Shown here: positions 27,688 to 36,307 of the stretch, piece after piece
Position numbering within the stretch: position 1 is the first letter of the stretch
How the letters are laid out: each line of letters starts with the position of its first letter
Position numbers and translations under genes: made by a program
Notes under the pieces: model-generated
The model's input: the letters and a program-made list of their open reading frames with translations, nothing else
Told to the model about the DNA's origin: nothing
The model's database searches: none
Assembly (NCBI RefSeq): GCF_016127315.1
Contig: NZ_CP065997.1
Span: 6,324,001 to 6,388,000, forward strand
Direction of reading: 5' to 3'
Source: Achromobacter deleyi
GTDB lineage: Bacteria; Pseudomonadota; Gammaproteobacteria; Burkholderiales; Burkholderiaceae_B
Length of the DNA stretch: 64,000 nucleotides

Positions 27688-29001
27688 ATGAACCGCCCCG
27701 CCGAGCCCGCCGCCGCCGCGACGGCGGCCCCCGAGTCCCCGCCCCCGCGCGCATCGTGGGCGGTGCGGGTCGGGCGTGCCTTTGTCTTCACTGCGCAGCG
27801 CGCCGACGAAGAAAAGCTGCTGCAGGTCGCCTCCAGCCTCACCTTCACCACGGTGCTGGCGATCGTGCCGATGCTGGCGGTGGTGCTGTCGCTGTTCACC
27901 GCGTTCCCCGTCTTCCAGGAATTCCGGGTCGCGCTCGAGGACTTCCTCGCCAACAGCCTGATGCCGCCGTCCGTCTCGGACAACATCATGGAATACCTGA
28001 ACCAGTTCGCCCGCCAGGCCTCGCGCCTGACCGCGATCGGCGGCGCATTCCTGCTGGTGACCTCGCTGCTGCTGATCATGACGATCGACACGGCCTTCAA
28101 CGACATCTGGCATGTGACCCGGCAGCGGCCGTTGCCGCAGCGGGCGCTGGTCTACTGGGCCGTCATCACGCTGGGGCCGGTGGTGGCGGGCGCCAGCCTC
28201 TGGGCCACCTCGTTCGTGGCGCGCGAATCGCTGGGGCTGGTGCGCGACGTGCCCGAGATCGTCAGCATGGCGATCTCGTTCATTCCGCTGGTGCTGACCG
28301 CCCTGGGCTTCGCCGCCCTGTTCGTGGTGGTGCCGAACCGCCAGGTGCTGTGGCGCGATGCCCTCATCGGCGGTTGCGTCACGGCGCTCGCGCTGGAAGT
28401 CATGAAGTCGGCCTTCGCCTATTACCTGACGCGGTTCCCCACCTATACCGTCATCTACGGCGCGTTCGCCACGCTGCCGATCTTCCTCTTGTGGATCTAC
28501 CTGTCCTGGCTGGCGGTGCTGCTGGGCGCCACGCTGGCCGCCAGCGCCCCGCTGATTCGCCTGGGCCGCTGGGAATTCAACCGCTACGCGGGCGCGCCCT
28601 TCGTCGACGCGGTGGAGGTCTTGCGCACGCTGCGCCGCGCCCAGTCCCGCACGCCCCCCGGCCTGCCCGCCGGCCAGTTGGCGTCGAAACTGAAACTGCA
28701 CCAGGATGAATTGAACGACGTCCTGGAAACCCTGTGTGACATGAACCTCGTCACCCGCACCCCGGACGACCTCTGGGTGCTGACCTGCGATGCCCGAGAG
28801 ACCTCGTTGGCGCCGGTGGTCGACCGTTTCCTGCTCGATCGCGGCCAGCCGCGGGTGCGCGACGATAGTGAAATCCTGCGGGCCGCGGCGGCCGTGATTT
28901 CCCGGGAAAATGCGCCCGTGCTGGAAGAACTCTGCGGAGAAGCGCAAAATACCGGAAATGGCGTCGCCCCGGTACTGCAGCTGGAAGCGAACAAGAAATA
29001 G
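27688..29001 (+). CDS. YihY/BrkB-family inner-membrane protein
   Basis: 437 residues. The first ~290 form the YihY domain with six transmembrane helices: ASSLTFTTVLAIVPMLAVV, the conserved AFNDIWHV, TLGPVVAGASLW, ALIGGCVTALALEVMK, FPTYTVIYGAFATLPIFLLWIYLSW. A cytoplasmic C-terminal part of about 140 residues (AGQLASKLKLHQDELNDVLETLCDMNLV) resembles a winged helix. The family includes Bordetella BrkB, once linked to serum resistance; a biochemical role is not established. It is followed by a CBS-domain gene after 31 bases. Confidence 0.93.
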   Translation: MNRPAEPAAAATAAPESPPPRASWAVRVGRAFVFTAQRADEEKLLQVASSLTFTTVLAIVPMLAVVLSLFTAFPVFQEFRVALEDFLANSLMPPSVSDNIMEYLNQFARQASRLTAIGGAFLLVTSLLLIMTIDTAFNDIWHVTRQRPLPQRALVYWAVITLGPVVAGASLWATSFVARESLGLVRDVPEIVSMAISFIPLVLTALGFAALFVVVPNRQVLWRDALIGGCVTALALEVMKSAFAYYLTRFPTYTVIYGAFATLPIFLLWIYLSWLAVLLGATLAASAPLIRLGRWEFNRYAGAPFVDAVEVLRTLRRAQSRTPPGLPAGQLASKLKLHQDELNDVLETLCDMNLVTRTPDDLWVLTCDARETSLAPVVDRFLLDRGQPRVRDDSEILRAAAAVISRENAPVLEELCGEAQNTGNGVAPVLQLEANKK

Positions 29002-29032
29002 CAATCAGGGCACCACCGCCCAGGAGAAACCG

Positions 29033-29491
29033 ATGTTGAAGGTCAGCGAGATTCTGCGCGTCAAGGGAGACACGCTTTACACGGCATCGCCGGACATGCC
29101 CGTGTCCCAGGCCGTGCAAACCATGAGCGAGCAGGATATCGGCTCGCTCGTCATCATGGAATTCGGCACGCTGGTCGGCATGCTGACGTTCCGCGAGATC
29201 ATCCGCCACATGCACGCGCATGGCGGCGCGGGCGAAACCACCATCCGTTCCATCATGGACGACGCGCCGGTCAGCGTGTCGCCCAACACCAGCGCCGACG
29301 AAGTGCAGCGCCTGATGCTCGAGAAGCACGCGCGCTACATACCCGTCATGGACGGCCCGACGCTGATGGGCGTGATTTCGTTCTACGACATGGCCCAGGC
29401 CATCGTGGCGGCGCAGCAGTTCGAAAACAACATGCTCAAGGCCTACATCCGCGACTGGCCCGCCGAAAGCGCGGAATCGACCCAGCCCTGA
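29033..29491 (+). CDS. Two-CBS-domain protein
   Basis: 152 residues from MLKVSEILRVKG with an AGGAGA ribosome site; a longer frame overlapping the upstream gene is rejected. Two CBS motifs are visible: MPVSQAVQTMSEQDIGSLVIME..LVGMLTFREIIRHM and NTSADEVQRLMLEKHARYIPVMDGPTLMGVISFYDMAQAI. Stand-alone CBS pairs bind adenosine nucleotides and act as energy sensors. Its target is unknown; it is probably co-transcribed with the YihY gene and is closed by the hairpin at 29551. Confidence 0.93.
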   Translation: MLKVSEILRVKGDTLYTASPDMPVSQAVQTMSEQDIGSLVIMEFGTLVGMLTFREIIRHMHAHGGAGETTIRSIMDDAPVSVSPNTSADEVQRLMLEKHARYIPVMDGPTLMGVISFYDMAQAIVAAQQFENNMLKAYIRDWPAESAESTQP

Positions 29492-29550
29492 GCCACCGGC
29501 GGTTATCGGACGGCGGCATCATCGCCGGAGCCCGTTGATCGTCCAATGGA

Positions 29551-29586
29551 CAACGCCCAGGCGACCTTGCGGCCGCCTGGGCGTTG
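29551..29586. terminator. Bidirectional terminator between convergent genes
   Basis: A 13-bp perfect stem CAACGCCCAGGCG/CGCCTGGGCGTTG with a 10-base loop. It lies 60 bases after the CBS gene stop (+) and 23 bases after the dusA stop (-). Confidence 0.85.
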
Positions 29587-29608
29587 TTGCATTCAGGGTC
29601 AAGCGCGT

Positions 29609-30625
29609 TCAGGCGCTCGCCGGTACGGCCGCCAATGCAGGACCGCGCTCCTGCGGCGCGTGCCGCTGGCTGCGCCAGGCGTCGTAGATCAGGGCGGGAT
29701 CGTTCGCGGCCAGCAACGCCGGATCCGACAACATGCGGCGCCAGCGCCGCGCGCCCGACTGGCCGTTCACCAGGCCCAGCATCGGCCGCGTCATGACCCG
29801 CAGCGGCACGCCCTGCGCCACCTGGCGCGCGGCGTATTCCATCATCGCGTCGACCACCTGGGCATCGCTGGGCAGGCGCACCGAGGGCCACAGCTGCAGC
29901 GACACCTCGGACAGCACCCGGGGCGTGTGCCAGGCCGCGCGGCCCAGCATCACGCCGTCGAAATCGGCGGCCGCGCGCACCGACTGCTCAGCATCGGCCA
30001 GCCCGCCGTTCAGCACGAACACGCAGTCCGGGAAATCCTGCTTGAGCTGGCGCACCACGTCGTAGCGCAGCGGCGGAATCTCGCGGTTGTCCTTGGGCGA
30101 CAGGCCCTTGAGCACGGCATTGCGCGCATGGGCGACGAACACCCGGCAGCCGGTGTCGTAGATCTTGCCGACGAAATCACGCACGAAGGCGTACGACTCG
30201 TCGTAGTCCAGTCCCAGGCGGTGCTTGACCGTCACCGGGATGTCGACCGCGTCCTGCATCGCCTTGATGCAGTCGGCGACCAGGTCGGGCTCGGCCATCA
30301 GGCAGGCGCCGAACGCGCCCTTCTGCACCCGTTCCGACGGACAGCCGCAATTCAGGTTGATTTCGTCATAGCCCCACTGCCGCCCCAGCCTGGCCGACTG
30401 CGCCAGCGCGTCCGGCTCGCTGCCGCCCAGCTGCAACGCGACCGGATGCTCGGCCTCGTCGAAGTCCAGGTGGCGCGCGACGTTGCCGTACAGCAAGGCG
30501 CCGGTGGTGATCATTTCGGTGTACAGACGCGCGCGCGGCGCCAGCAGCCGGTGGAAATAGCGGCAATGCCGGTCGGTCACATCGATCATCGGGGCGACGC
30601 ACAGCCGCCAGTCGGGGGAGTCCAA
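29609..30625 (-). CDS. dusA: tRNA-dihydrouridine(20/20a) synthase DusA
   Basis: 338 residues. FMN enzyme reducing U20/U20a in the D loop of tRNA. VAPMIDVTDRHCRYFHR is the DusA-type N terminus, the catalytic cysteine lies in INLNCGCPSERVQKGAFGACLM, followed by VKHRLGLD and VFVAHARNAVLKGLSPKDNR (histidine/arginine contacts to FMN) and VMLGRAAWHTP. It is a single gene divergent from thrB, with a 185-base gap. Confidence 0.96.
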   Translation of the reverse strand: MDSPDWRLCVAPMIDVTDRHCRYFHRLLAPRARLYTEMITTGALLYGNVARHLDFDEAEHPVALQLGGSEPDALAQSARLGRQWGYDEINLNCGCPSERVQKGAFGACLMAEPDLVADCIKAMQDAVDIPVTVKHRLGLDYDESYAFVRDFVGKIYDTGCRVFVAHARNAVLKGLSPKDNREIPPLRYDVVRQLKQDFPDCVFVLNGGLADAEQSVRAAADFDGVMLGRAAWHTPRVLSEVSLQLWPSVRLPSDAQVVDAMMEYAARQVAQGVPLRVMTRPMLGLVNGQSGARRWRRMLSDPALLAANDPALIYDAWRSQRHAPQERGPALAAVPASA

Positions 30626-30810
30626 GAATCACTCGTCAAAACAAGGGGATGCGGTATTTTACGGTGCTTGGCGGGATTCTGCCCGGCAAGCTGGCCGAAG
30701 ACGGCGCCACCGCCCCGGGCCATGTGGTCTAAAATTGCGCCGCCGCCGCGTGCAAGCACGCGCCCGCGCCCGTGGCACACGTCCGTCAACTCCCCTCTTC
30801 TCGTAGATCA

Positions 30811-31779
30811 ATGGCCGTATTCACCCCCGTATCCGATGACGACGCACGCGCCCTGCTGGCGCATTTCGACCTGGGCGAGTTCGTCTCGCTGCGCGGGATC
30901 ACGGCGGGTATCGAGAACACCAACTACTTCCTGTACACCAGCCGCGGCGAGTACGTGCTGACGCTGTTCGAAGTGCTGACGCACGCCCAGCTGCCGTTCT
31001 ATATCGAGCTGATGTACCACCTGGCCAGCCGCGGCATTCCGGTGCCGCAGCCGCAGACGCTGCGCGACGGCACCCGCCTGACCACGCTGCACGGCAAGCC
31101 CTGCGCCATCGTCACGCGCCTGCCGGGCGGCTACGAACCCGCCCCCGGCGCCGCCCATTGCGCCCTGGCCGGCGCCACCCTGGCCCGCGCCCACCTGGCG
31201 GCGCAGGACTTCCCGATCCAGCAGCCCAACCTGCGCGGCCTGTCCTGGTGGACCGAGACCGCGCCCAAGGTCCTGCCCTTCCTCGAAGCCGGCCAGGCCG
31301 AGTTGTTGCAGTCCGAACTGGCCGCCCAGCAGGCCGCGGCCGCCAGCCCCGCCTGGCAAACACTGCCCGCCGGTCCAGCCCACTGCGACCTGTTCCGCGA
31401 CAACGTGCTGTTCGCCGGCACCTTCGAGGATCCGCTCATGGGCGGCATCATCGACTTCTACTTCGCCGGCTGCGACACCTGGCTGTTCGACGTCGCGGTC
31501 AGCGTCAATGATTGGTGCATCGAGCGCGATACCGGTGAATTCGTCCCCGAACTGGTCGAATCCTGGCTCGACGCCTATGCCCGCGTGCGCCCGTTCACCG
31601 ACGCCGAGCGCCAGGCCTGGCCACTGATGCTGCGCGCCGCCGCCCTGCGCTTCTGGCTGTCGCGCCTGTACGACTTTTTCCTGCCGCGCCCGGCCCAGAC
31701 GCTCAAGCCGCACGACCCCCGCCATTTCGAAAGAGTGTTGCAAGCGCGCCACCGCCCGGGCCTGCCGGTATTGCCGTAA
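30811..31779 (+). CDS. thrB: Homoserine kinase, ThrB type II (choline-kinase-like fold)
   Basis: 322 residues from MAVFTPVSDDD; an ATG 13 codons upstream is in frame but outside the family start. It phosphorylates homoserine for threonine synthesis. The aminoglycoside/choline kinase fold is seen in GITAGIENTNYFL (nucleotide loop), the Brenner motif HCDLFRDNVLF with the catalytic aspartate, and IIDFYFAGCDTWLFDVAV with the magnesium-binding Asp. This non-GHMP type of ThrB is usual in beta- and some gammaproteobacteria. Confidence 0.95.
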   Translation: MAVFTPVSDDDARALLAHFDLGEFVSLRGITAGIENTNYFLYTSRGEYVLTLFEVLTHAQLPFYIELMYHLASRGIPVPQPQTLRDGTRLTTLHGKPCAIVTRLPGGYEPAPGAAHCALAGATLARAHLAAQDFPIQQPNLRGLSWWTETAPKVLPFLEAGQAELLQSELAAQQAAAASPAWQTLPAGPAHCDLFRDNVLFAGTFEDPLMGGIIDFYFAGCDTWLFDVAVSVNDWCIERDTGEFVPELVESWLDAYARVRPFTDAERQAWPLMLRAAALRFWLSRLYDFFLPRPAQTLKPHDPRHFERVLQARHRPGLPVLP

Positions 31780-31844
31780 TCGTTACGCCCCCCATAATTG
31801 GGGGTAGCACGTCCCTTATTGAGAGATCACTCCCCAAGAGAGCC

Positions 31845-32648
31845 ATGCAAGCAGCATTCCTCCCCGCGTCTTCCGGCTGGCAATGGGTCCGAGACGGCTT
31901 CCGCCTGTTCCGCAAGCAACCCCTGGCCATGTTCACCTGGGCGCTGGTCAACAGTCTCCTGGTCATTTTCGCCTTCGCCGCGCAGATCGTCGGCCCGATC
32001 CTGTTCATCGCCCTGATGCCGTCGATCACGCTGATGAGCCTGGCGGCCTGCAAACACGTCGACGCGGACCGGGTCATGTTGCCCTCGATGTGGGCCAAGC
32101 CGCTCAAGCAGCCGGGGGTTTTCCGCAAGCTGTTCCTGATGGGCCTGTTGTACGCGGCCGTCAGCCTGGCGGCCGGGCTCGCCACCTTCCTGCCGTTCTC
32201 GGCCGCCTTCGCGGAAGGCATGCGCATCGCGTCCATCGAGAACAGCATGGAACCCATCCTGATGGCCTTGCGCGCCCCGCTCATCATTTTCACGATCGTC
32301 TACATCGTGATCGCGGCGCTGTTCTGGTATGCGCCGGTCCTGGTCGCCTGGCACGGTCTGCGGCTGACGCAGGCGCTGTTCTTTTCCGGCATCGCCTGCT
32401 GGCGCAACAAGTGGGCCTTCCTGGTCTACGCCGCCACCTGGGTCCTGATCGCCCTGTTCCTGGACTTGTGCTCCGGGCTGCTGGTCGCCCTCGGCCTGTC
32501 GCCGCAATTGGCCAGCACGCTGCAGATCCCGTTCACGATCGCCGCGGCAGGCGTGTTCTATTGCAGCTTCTATCCGTCGTATACCTCCGTGTTCGGCATC
32601 AACAGCCCCAGCCCGAACCTCGACAACGGCCACGGCGCCCAGGCATAA
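31845..32648 (+). CDS. BPSS1780-family membrane protein
   Basis: 267 residues with about six transmembrane helices (for example MFTWALVNSLLVIFAFAAQIV, LLYAAVSLAAGLATFLPF, IFTIVYIVIAALFWYAPVLV, AFLVYAATWVLIALFLDLC). It begins with the family pattern GWQWVRDGFRLFRKQPLAM. This Burkholderiales family has no assigned function. It follows thrB by 65 bases on the same strand. Its last ~48 bases probably overlap the end of the DUF192 gene on the other strand. Confidence 0.85.
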   Translation: MQAAFLPASSGWQWVRDGFRLFRKQPLAMFTWALVNSLLVIFAFAAQIVGPILFIALMPSITLMSLAACKHVDADRVMLPSMWAKPLKQPGVFRKLFLMGLLYAAVSLAAGLATFLPFSAAFAEGMRIASIENSMEPILMALRAPLIIFTIVYIVIAALFWYAPVLVAWHGLRLTQALFFSGIACWRNKWAFLVYAATWVLIALFLDLCSGLLVALGLSPQLASTLQIPFTIAAAGVFYCSFYPSYTSVFGINSPSPNLDNGHGAQA

Positions 32649-32888
32649 CGCCACCCGGCAGGGCGCCAGCGCCCTGCACACCTTCACCACCCGCCGGTCG
32701 CGCGCCACGAACACCACGTCGATGGCATGGCGCATGCCAAAGGTATGCACCGCCCGGCAGGGCGCCAGCAACAGGCCTGAACGCGGCCCCGGCGGCCGGC
32801 GCCCCAGCAATCCACGCATCCGGCCCGGCCAGCTCCCGACCCGCAGCAGCCGCAGCCGCGCCCGCGACAACGGCAGGCGGGCGTTCAC
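32601..32888 (-). CDS. DUF192 protein at the end of the tad operon (3' end not definable)
   Basis: The GTG at 32888 overlaps the tadC stop (GTGA). The first ~96 residues show the DUF192 core: RMRGLLGR, then CRAVHTFGMRHAIDVVFVARDRRVVKV and AVAVVEVRAGAV, the usual end of the domain. No stop codon follows; the frame stays open antisense through the BPSS1780 gene to 31827. I give the conserved part only. Either the protein has a long unrelated tail, or its original stop has been lost. DUF192 proteins are small, sometimes exported, and of unknown function. Confidence 0.65.
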
Positions 32889-33790
32889 CAGGCCCCCTGC
32901 AGCAATCGCACGGCGATCGGAAACGCCAGCACGATGAAGGTGCACGGGAAGATGCAGCCGATCAACGGCAACAGCATCTTCACCGGCGCCTGCAACGCCA
33001 GCCGCTCGGCGCGCCACTGGCGTTCGCTGCGGCATTGCCTGCCCTGCGCGCGCAATACCGGCCCCAGGCTGATACCCAACGCGTCCGCCTGGGCCAGCGC
33101 GGCGGTCCACTGGCGCACCAGCGGACTGCCGCAGCGATCCGCCATGGCCTGCAGCGCGGCGACCCTGGACACGCCGGCCCGCATGTCCGCCAGCGCCTCG
33201 CCCAGGACGTCGCGCAACGGTCCGCAGGGACCGTTGGTGGCGGCCATTCGCAGGGCGCCGTGCGTGCTCAGGCCGGCCTCGACGCACAAGGTCATCAGGT
33301 CGAGGACGAACGGCAAGCCCTGTTCGATCCGCCGCTGGCGTTCCCGTATTCGGCTACGCAGCCATACTGCCGGTTGCACGCCCGCCAGCAGCGCACCGGC
33401 GACGGCCCACACGACCACGTCGCCAACTGCCCCTGAATCGGTCGGCAGTGGCCCGGCCAACATGCCGCTGCCTCGCAACGCCAGCACCGCCAGGCCCGCG
33501 AGTGCGCTACCTGCCATTGCGGCCAACAGACTCAGCGCCATGATGTGCTCGCCGTGCACGGTCGCGGGCAGCCCCGCCCTGGCGGCCGTTGCGACCAGAT
33601 ATGCATGCCAGGCTCGCGGACATAGCCGACCCACCGCTGGCGCCGTCCACGCGAGCCCGGGCCAGCCCGACCGCCACCACCCAGACAGGGTGGCGTCGGC
33701 CCGGACCTCACGCCCCCAGGAACGCAAAGCCAACCCTGCGCATCCGCCCGTGCCCAGCGCCACGGCAGCCATGCCCAGATACAGCCACAT
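32885..33790 (-). CDS. tadC: Tad pilus inner-membrane platform protein TadC
   Basis: 301 residues with a type II secretion F (T2SF) domain in the second half: LPFVLDLMTLCVEAGLSTHGALRMAA, then ADMRAGVSRVAALQAMADRCGSP and QADALGISLGPVLRAQ, and hydrophobic segments at the N terminus, about 85-160 and at the C terminus (LPLIGCIFPCTFIVLAFPIAV). TadC and TadB form the membrane platform that the ATPase drives. It lies 12 bases after tadB and overlaps the DUF192 gene by 4 bases. Confidence 0.92.
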   Translation of the reverse strand: MWLYLGMAAVALGTGGCAGLALRSWGREVRADATLSGWWRSGWPGLAWTAPAVGRLCPRAWHAYLVATAARAGLPATVHGEHIMALSLLAAMAGSALAGLAVLALRGSGMLAGPLPTDSGAVGDVVVWAVAGALLAGVQPAVWLRSRIRERQRRIEQGLPFVLDLMTLCVEAGLSTHGALRMAATNGPCGPLRDVLGEALADMRAGVSRVAALQAMADRCGSPLVRQWTAALAQADALGISLGPVLRAQGRQCRSERQWRAERLALQAPVKMLLPLIGCIFPCTFIVLAFPIAVRLLQGAW

Positions 33791-33802
33791 CGCCGCCCTC
33801 CC

Positions 33803-34648
33803 TTAGAAATCGACCCGGACGATGCGCCGGATCAGCAGGATGCCGGTGACTTCCAGCGTTGCCAGCAGCGCGAGCACCATCCAGCCTTGCCTCGTATGCC
33901 AGAGCAACGCCATGCTGTCCGGCTCCAGGCGGTCCAGCACCGCGAGCAGCAACACCGGCAGCCCGCCGACGATCCAGGCCTGCATGCGGCCCTGCGAGGT
34001 CAGGGCTCGCACTTTCGCCTGCCACTGCAGCCGCGCCCGCACCGCCTGCGCGATGCCGTCGAGCGCCTCGGCCAGGCCGCCGCCGGATTGCGCGGCGACG
34101 CGCATCGCCACCACCACGAGCGTGGTCGAGTCGGCCGCCATCCGCATGTTCAGATGGTCCAGCGCCTCGTCCCAGGGCACGCCGAGCCGCTGTTCGCGCA
34201 GCACCAGCCCGAACTCCTGCGCCAGCGGCGCATCGCCCTGCGCCACCACCTGCCGCAACGCGGGCGCCAGGGCGATACCCGCGCGCAGGGCCGAGGCCAG
34301 CATCAGCAAGGCCATCGGCAGCTGCTGCTCGAAGCGCCGGATGCGCCGTCGCCGCCAGGCGCCCATCAACGCGCGCGGCGCCCGCAGAGCCAAGGCGGCC
34401 GCCAGTACCGCGCCCACGGCGCTGGTGGTGACGATAAAGGCCACCGCCGCCACGAGGACCGACAGCGCCATCGCGCCCGCCCATAGCCATGCCGGGTCGA
34501 CAAACACGAACAACTCGCCGAGGCGCCCTTCCGCCTCGTTCGTGTAACGCTCGCGGTAGCGCCGCAGCGCGGGCGCGAGCCAGCATTGCGCGCCCCAGGC
34601 CAATGCCGTGACGCACACCGTCGTAGCCAGCGCGGCGAGCCCGATCAC
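33803..34648 (-). CDS. tadB: Tad pilus inner-membrane platform protein TadB
   Basis: 281 residues. N-terminal helix, two helices near 55-90, the T2SF domain (FEQQLPMALLMLASALRAGIALAPALRQV, then EALDHLNMRMAADSTTLVVVAMRVAAQSGGGLAEALDGIA) and C-terminal helices. That is the standard TadB layout. The ATG overlaps the tadA stop (ATGA), implying coupled translation. Partner of TadC. Confidence 0.92.
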   Translation of the reverse strand: MIGLAALATTVCVTALAWGAQCWLAPALRRYRERYTNEAEGRLGELFVFVDPAWLWAGAMALSVLVAAVAFIVTTSAVGAVLAAALALRAPRALMGAWRRRRIRRFEQQLPMALLMLASALRAGIALAPALRQVVAQGDAPLAQEFGLVLREQRLGVPWDEALDHLNMRMAADSTTLVVVAMRVAAQSGGGLAEALDGIAQAVRARLQWQAKVRALTSQGRMQAWIVGGLPVLLLAVLDRLEPDSMALLWHTRQGWMVLALLATLEVTGILLIRRIVRVDF

Positions 34649-36303
34649 GACAAACTCGCCGCGCGGCCGGCTCCCGTGGCAACACGGTCAACGGCGAACC
34701 AGGACACATCCAGGGCCTGGCCCGCTTCCTGCGATGCCTGTGCGAAGCTGGGCACGATGCCGCATCCGGCGAAGCCGCCATGACGCGCATGCCGGAACAG
34801 TTCCTGCAACTGGATGCGCCCGCTCTCCATGCCGGTGACTTCCGCGACGGACACCACCACGCGCCGCCCGTCGGACAATCGCGCCTGCTGCACGATGATG
34901 TCGATGCTGGCCGCGATGTGTTCGCGCACGACGGCCAGCGGCAGGTCCAGCCCCGCCATCAGCACCATCGACTCCAGGCGCGCCAGCGCATCCCTGGCGG
35001 AGTTGGCATGCAACGTGGTCAAGGAGCCTTCGTGCCCGGTATTCATGGCCGTCAACATGTCGAAGGCCTCGGCGCCGCGGCATTCCCCCACCACGATCCG
35101 GTCCGGCCGCATGCGCAGCGCATTGCGCACCAGTTCGCGGATATCGATACGCCCGCGCCCCTCCTGATTGGACGGCCGGGCTTCCAGCGAGACCAGGTGC
35201 TCGTGGCTCAATCGCAATTCCGCCGCATCCTCGATGGTGACGATGCGCTCGCCTTCCGGGATTTCGTTGGACAGGACGTTCAGCAGCGTGGTCTTGCCGG
35301 CCCCCGTGCCGCCCGAGACCACCAGGTTCTTGCGCAAGCGCACGCATCGGGCCAGGAACTGCGCCATGGCCTCACTGAGCGCGCCCGCTGCCAACAGATC
35401 CGGCATCCCCGGCCGGCGTGTCGGGAATTTGCGGATGGTCAGGCTCGCGCCTTTCAACGCGACCGGGGGAATGATGGCGTGCACCCGGGAACCGTCGGGC
35501 AGCCGCGCGTCCACCATGGGCGAGCTTTCGTCGATGCGGCGTCCCAACGGGGTGACGATGCGCTCGATGACCCGACGCACCGACTGTTCGCCGGTGAAGG
35601 CGCCGGCATGGCGCCACAGCCGGCCCTCGCGCTCGACGTAGATTTCGTCATGCCGGTTGACCATGATCTCGGTGACATCCGGCGCCGCCAACAGTGGTTC
35701 CAACGGCCCCAGCCCGACCGCTTCGTCCAGCACCTCGCGGCACAGGGCCTCCCGGTCGACGGCCAGCGGCAACCCGGCATCCTCGGCCACGATCAGTGTC
35801 AACAGGCGCGCGGCCTCGGCACGCAGCGACGCATCGCTCATGCCCGCCACGTCGCGCCGGCGCAGGTCCAGCGCGCCCAGCAGCGCGGCATGCAGCCGGC
35901 GGCGCCATTGCAGGGAGGGCAACGACGAGACAGGCAGGGGGGCCGCCGCGGCCTCCCGCACGGGCGGTGACAGGGGCAGTAGCGCCGCAGGCACTGCCGC
36001 GTTGCTCCCGCCCTCCCGCTCAGGCGCCACCTTCAGGCGGCAGGGACCGATCAGGATCTCGTCATCCGGCCCCACCTGCACATGGCGCGCCACGCGCAAG
36101 CCGTTGACGAAGGTACCGCCAAGCGCGCCGAGATCCTCGAGCACGACCGCCGACGCCTCGCGCCGCAGCCGCGCATGCTGGCGCCCCACGCGCCAATTGG
36201 CGATACGCAGATCGCAATGGACGCCGCGGCCGATCAGCACCGGCGCCGCCGCCACGATTTTTCGCGTGGTCGCATCATCAAAGGTCATCTGGATTTCAAG
36301 CAT
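34645..36303 (-). CDS. tadA: Tad/CpaF secretion ATPase with N-terminal FHA domain
   Basis: 552 residues. Residues about 20-95 form an FHA domain, a phosphothreonine-binding module: IGRGVHCDLRI, RVGRQHARL, and LEDLGALGGTFVNG. From about 130 it is a CpaF/TadA ATPase: the N1 region ILAHHAR-like segments, Walker A GGTGAGKTT at 331-339, an Asp box with IVTIEDAAELRL, Walker B IVVGECRGAEAFDML and a His box GHEGSLTTLHA. It powers pilus polymerisation at the inner membrane. The FHA fusion is uncommon in proteobacterial TadA and hints at control by Ser/Thr phosphorylation or at a localisation role, since TadZ is missing here. Confidence 0.93.
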   Translation of the reverse strand: MLEIQMTFDDATTRKIVAAAPVLIGRGVHCDLRIANWRVGRQHARLRREASAVVLEDLGALGGTFVNGLRVARHVQVGPDDEILIGPCRLKVAPEREGGSNAAVPAALLPLSPPVREAAAAPLPVSSLPSLQWRRRLHAALLGALDLRRRDVAGMSDASLRAEAARLLTLIVAEDAGLPLAVDREALCREVLDEAVGLGPLEPLLAAPDVTEIMVNRHDEIYVEREGRLWRHAGAFTGEQSVRRVIERIVTPLGRRIDESSPMVDARLPDGSRVHAIIPPVALKGASLTIRKFPTRRPGMPDLLAAGALSEAMAQFLARCVRLRKNLVVSGGTGAGKTTLLNVLSNEIPEGERIVTIEDAAELRLSHEHLVSLEARPSNQEGRGRIDIRELVRNALRMRPDRIVVGECRGAEAFDMLTAMNTGHEGSLTTLHANSARDALARLESMVLMAGLDLPLAVVREHIAASIDIIVQQARLSDGRRVVVSVAEVTGMESGRIQLQELFRHARHGGFAGCGIVPSFAQASQEAGQALDVSWFAVDRVATGAGRAASLS

Positions 36304-36307
36304 GGCG

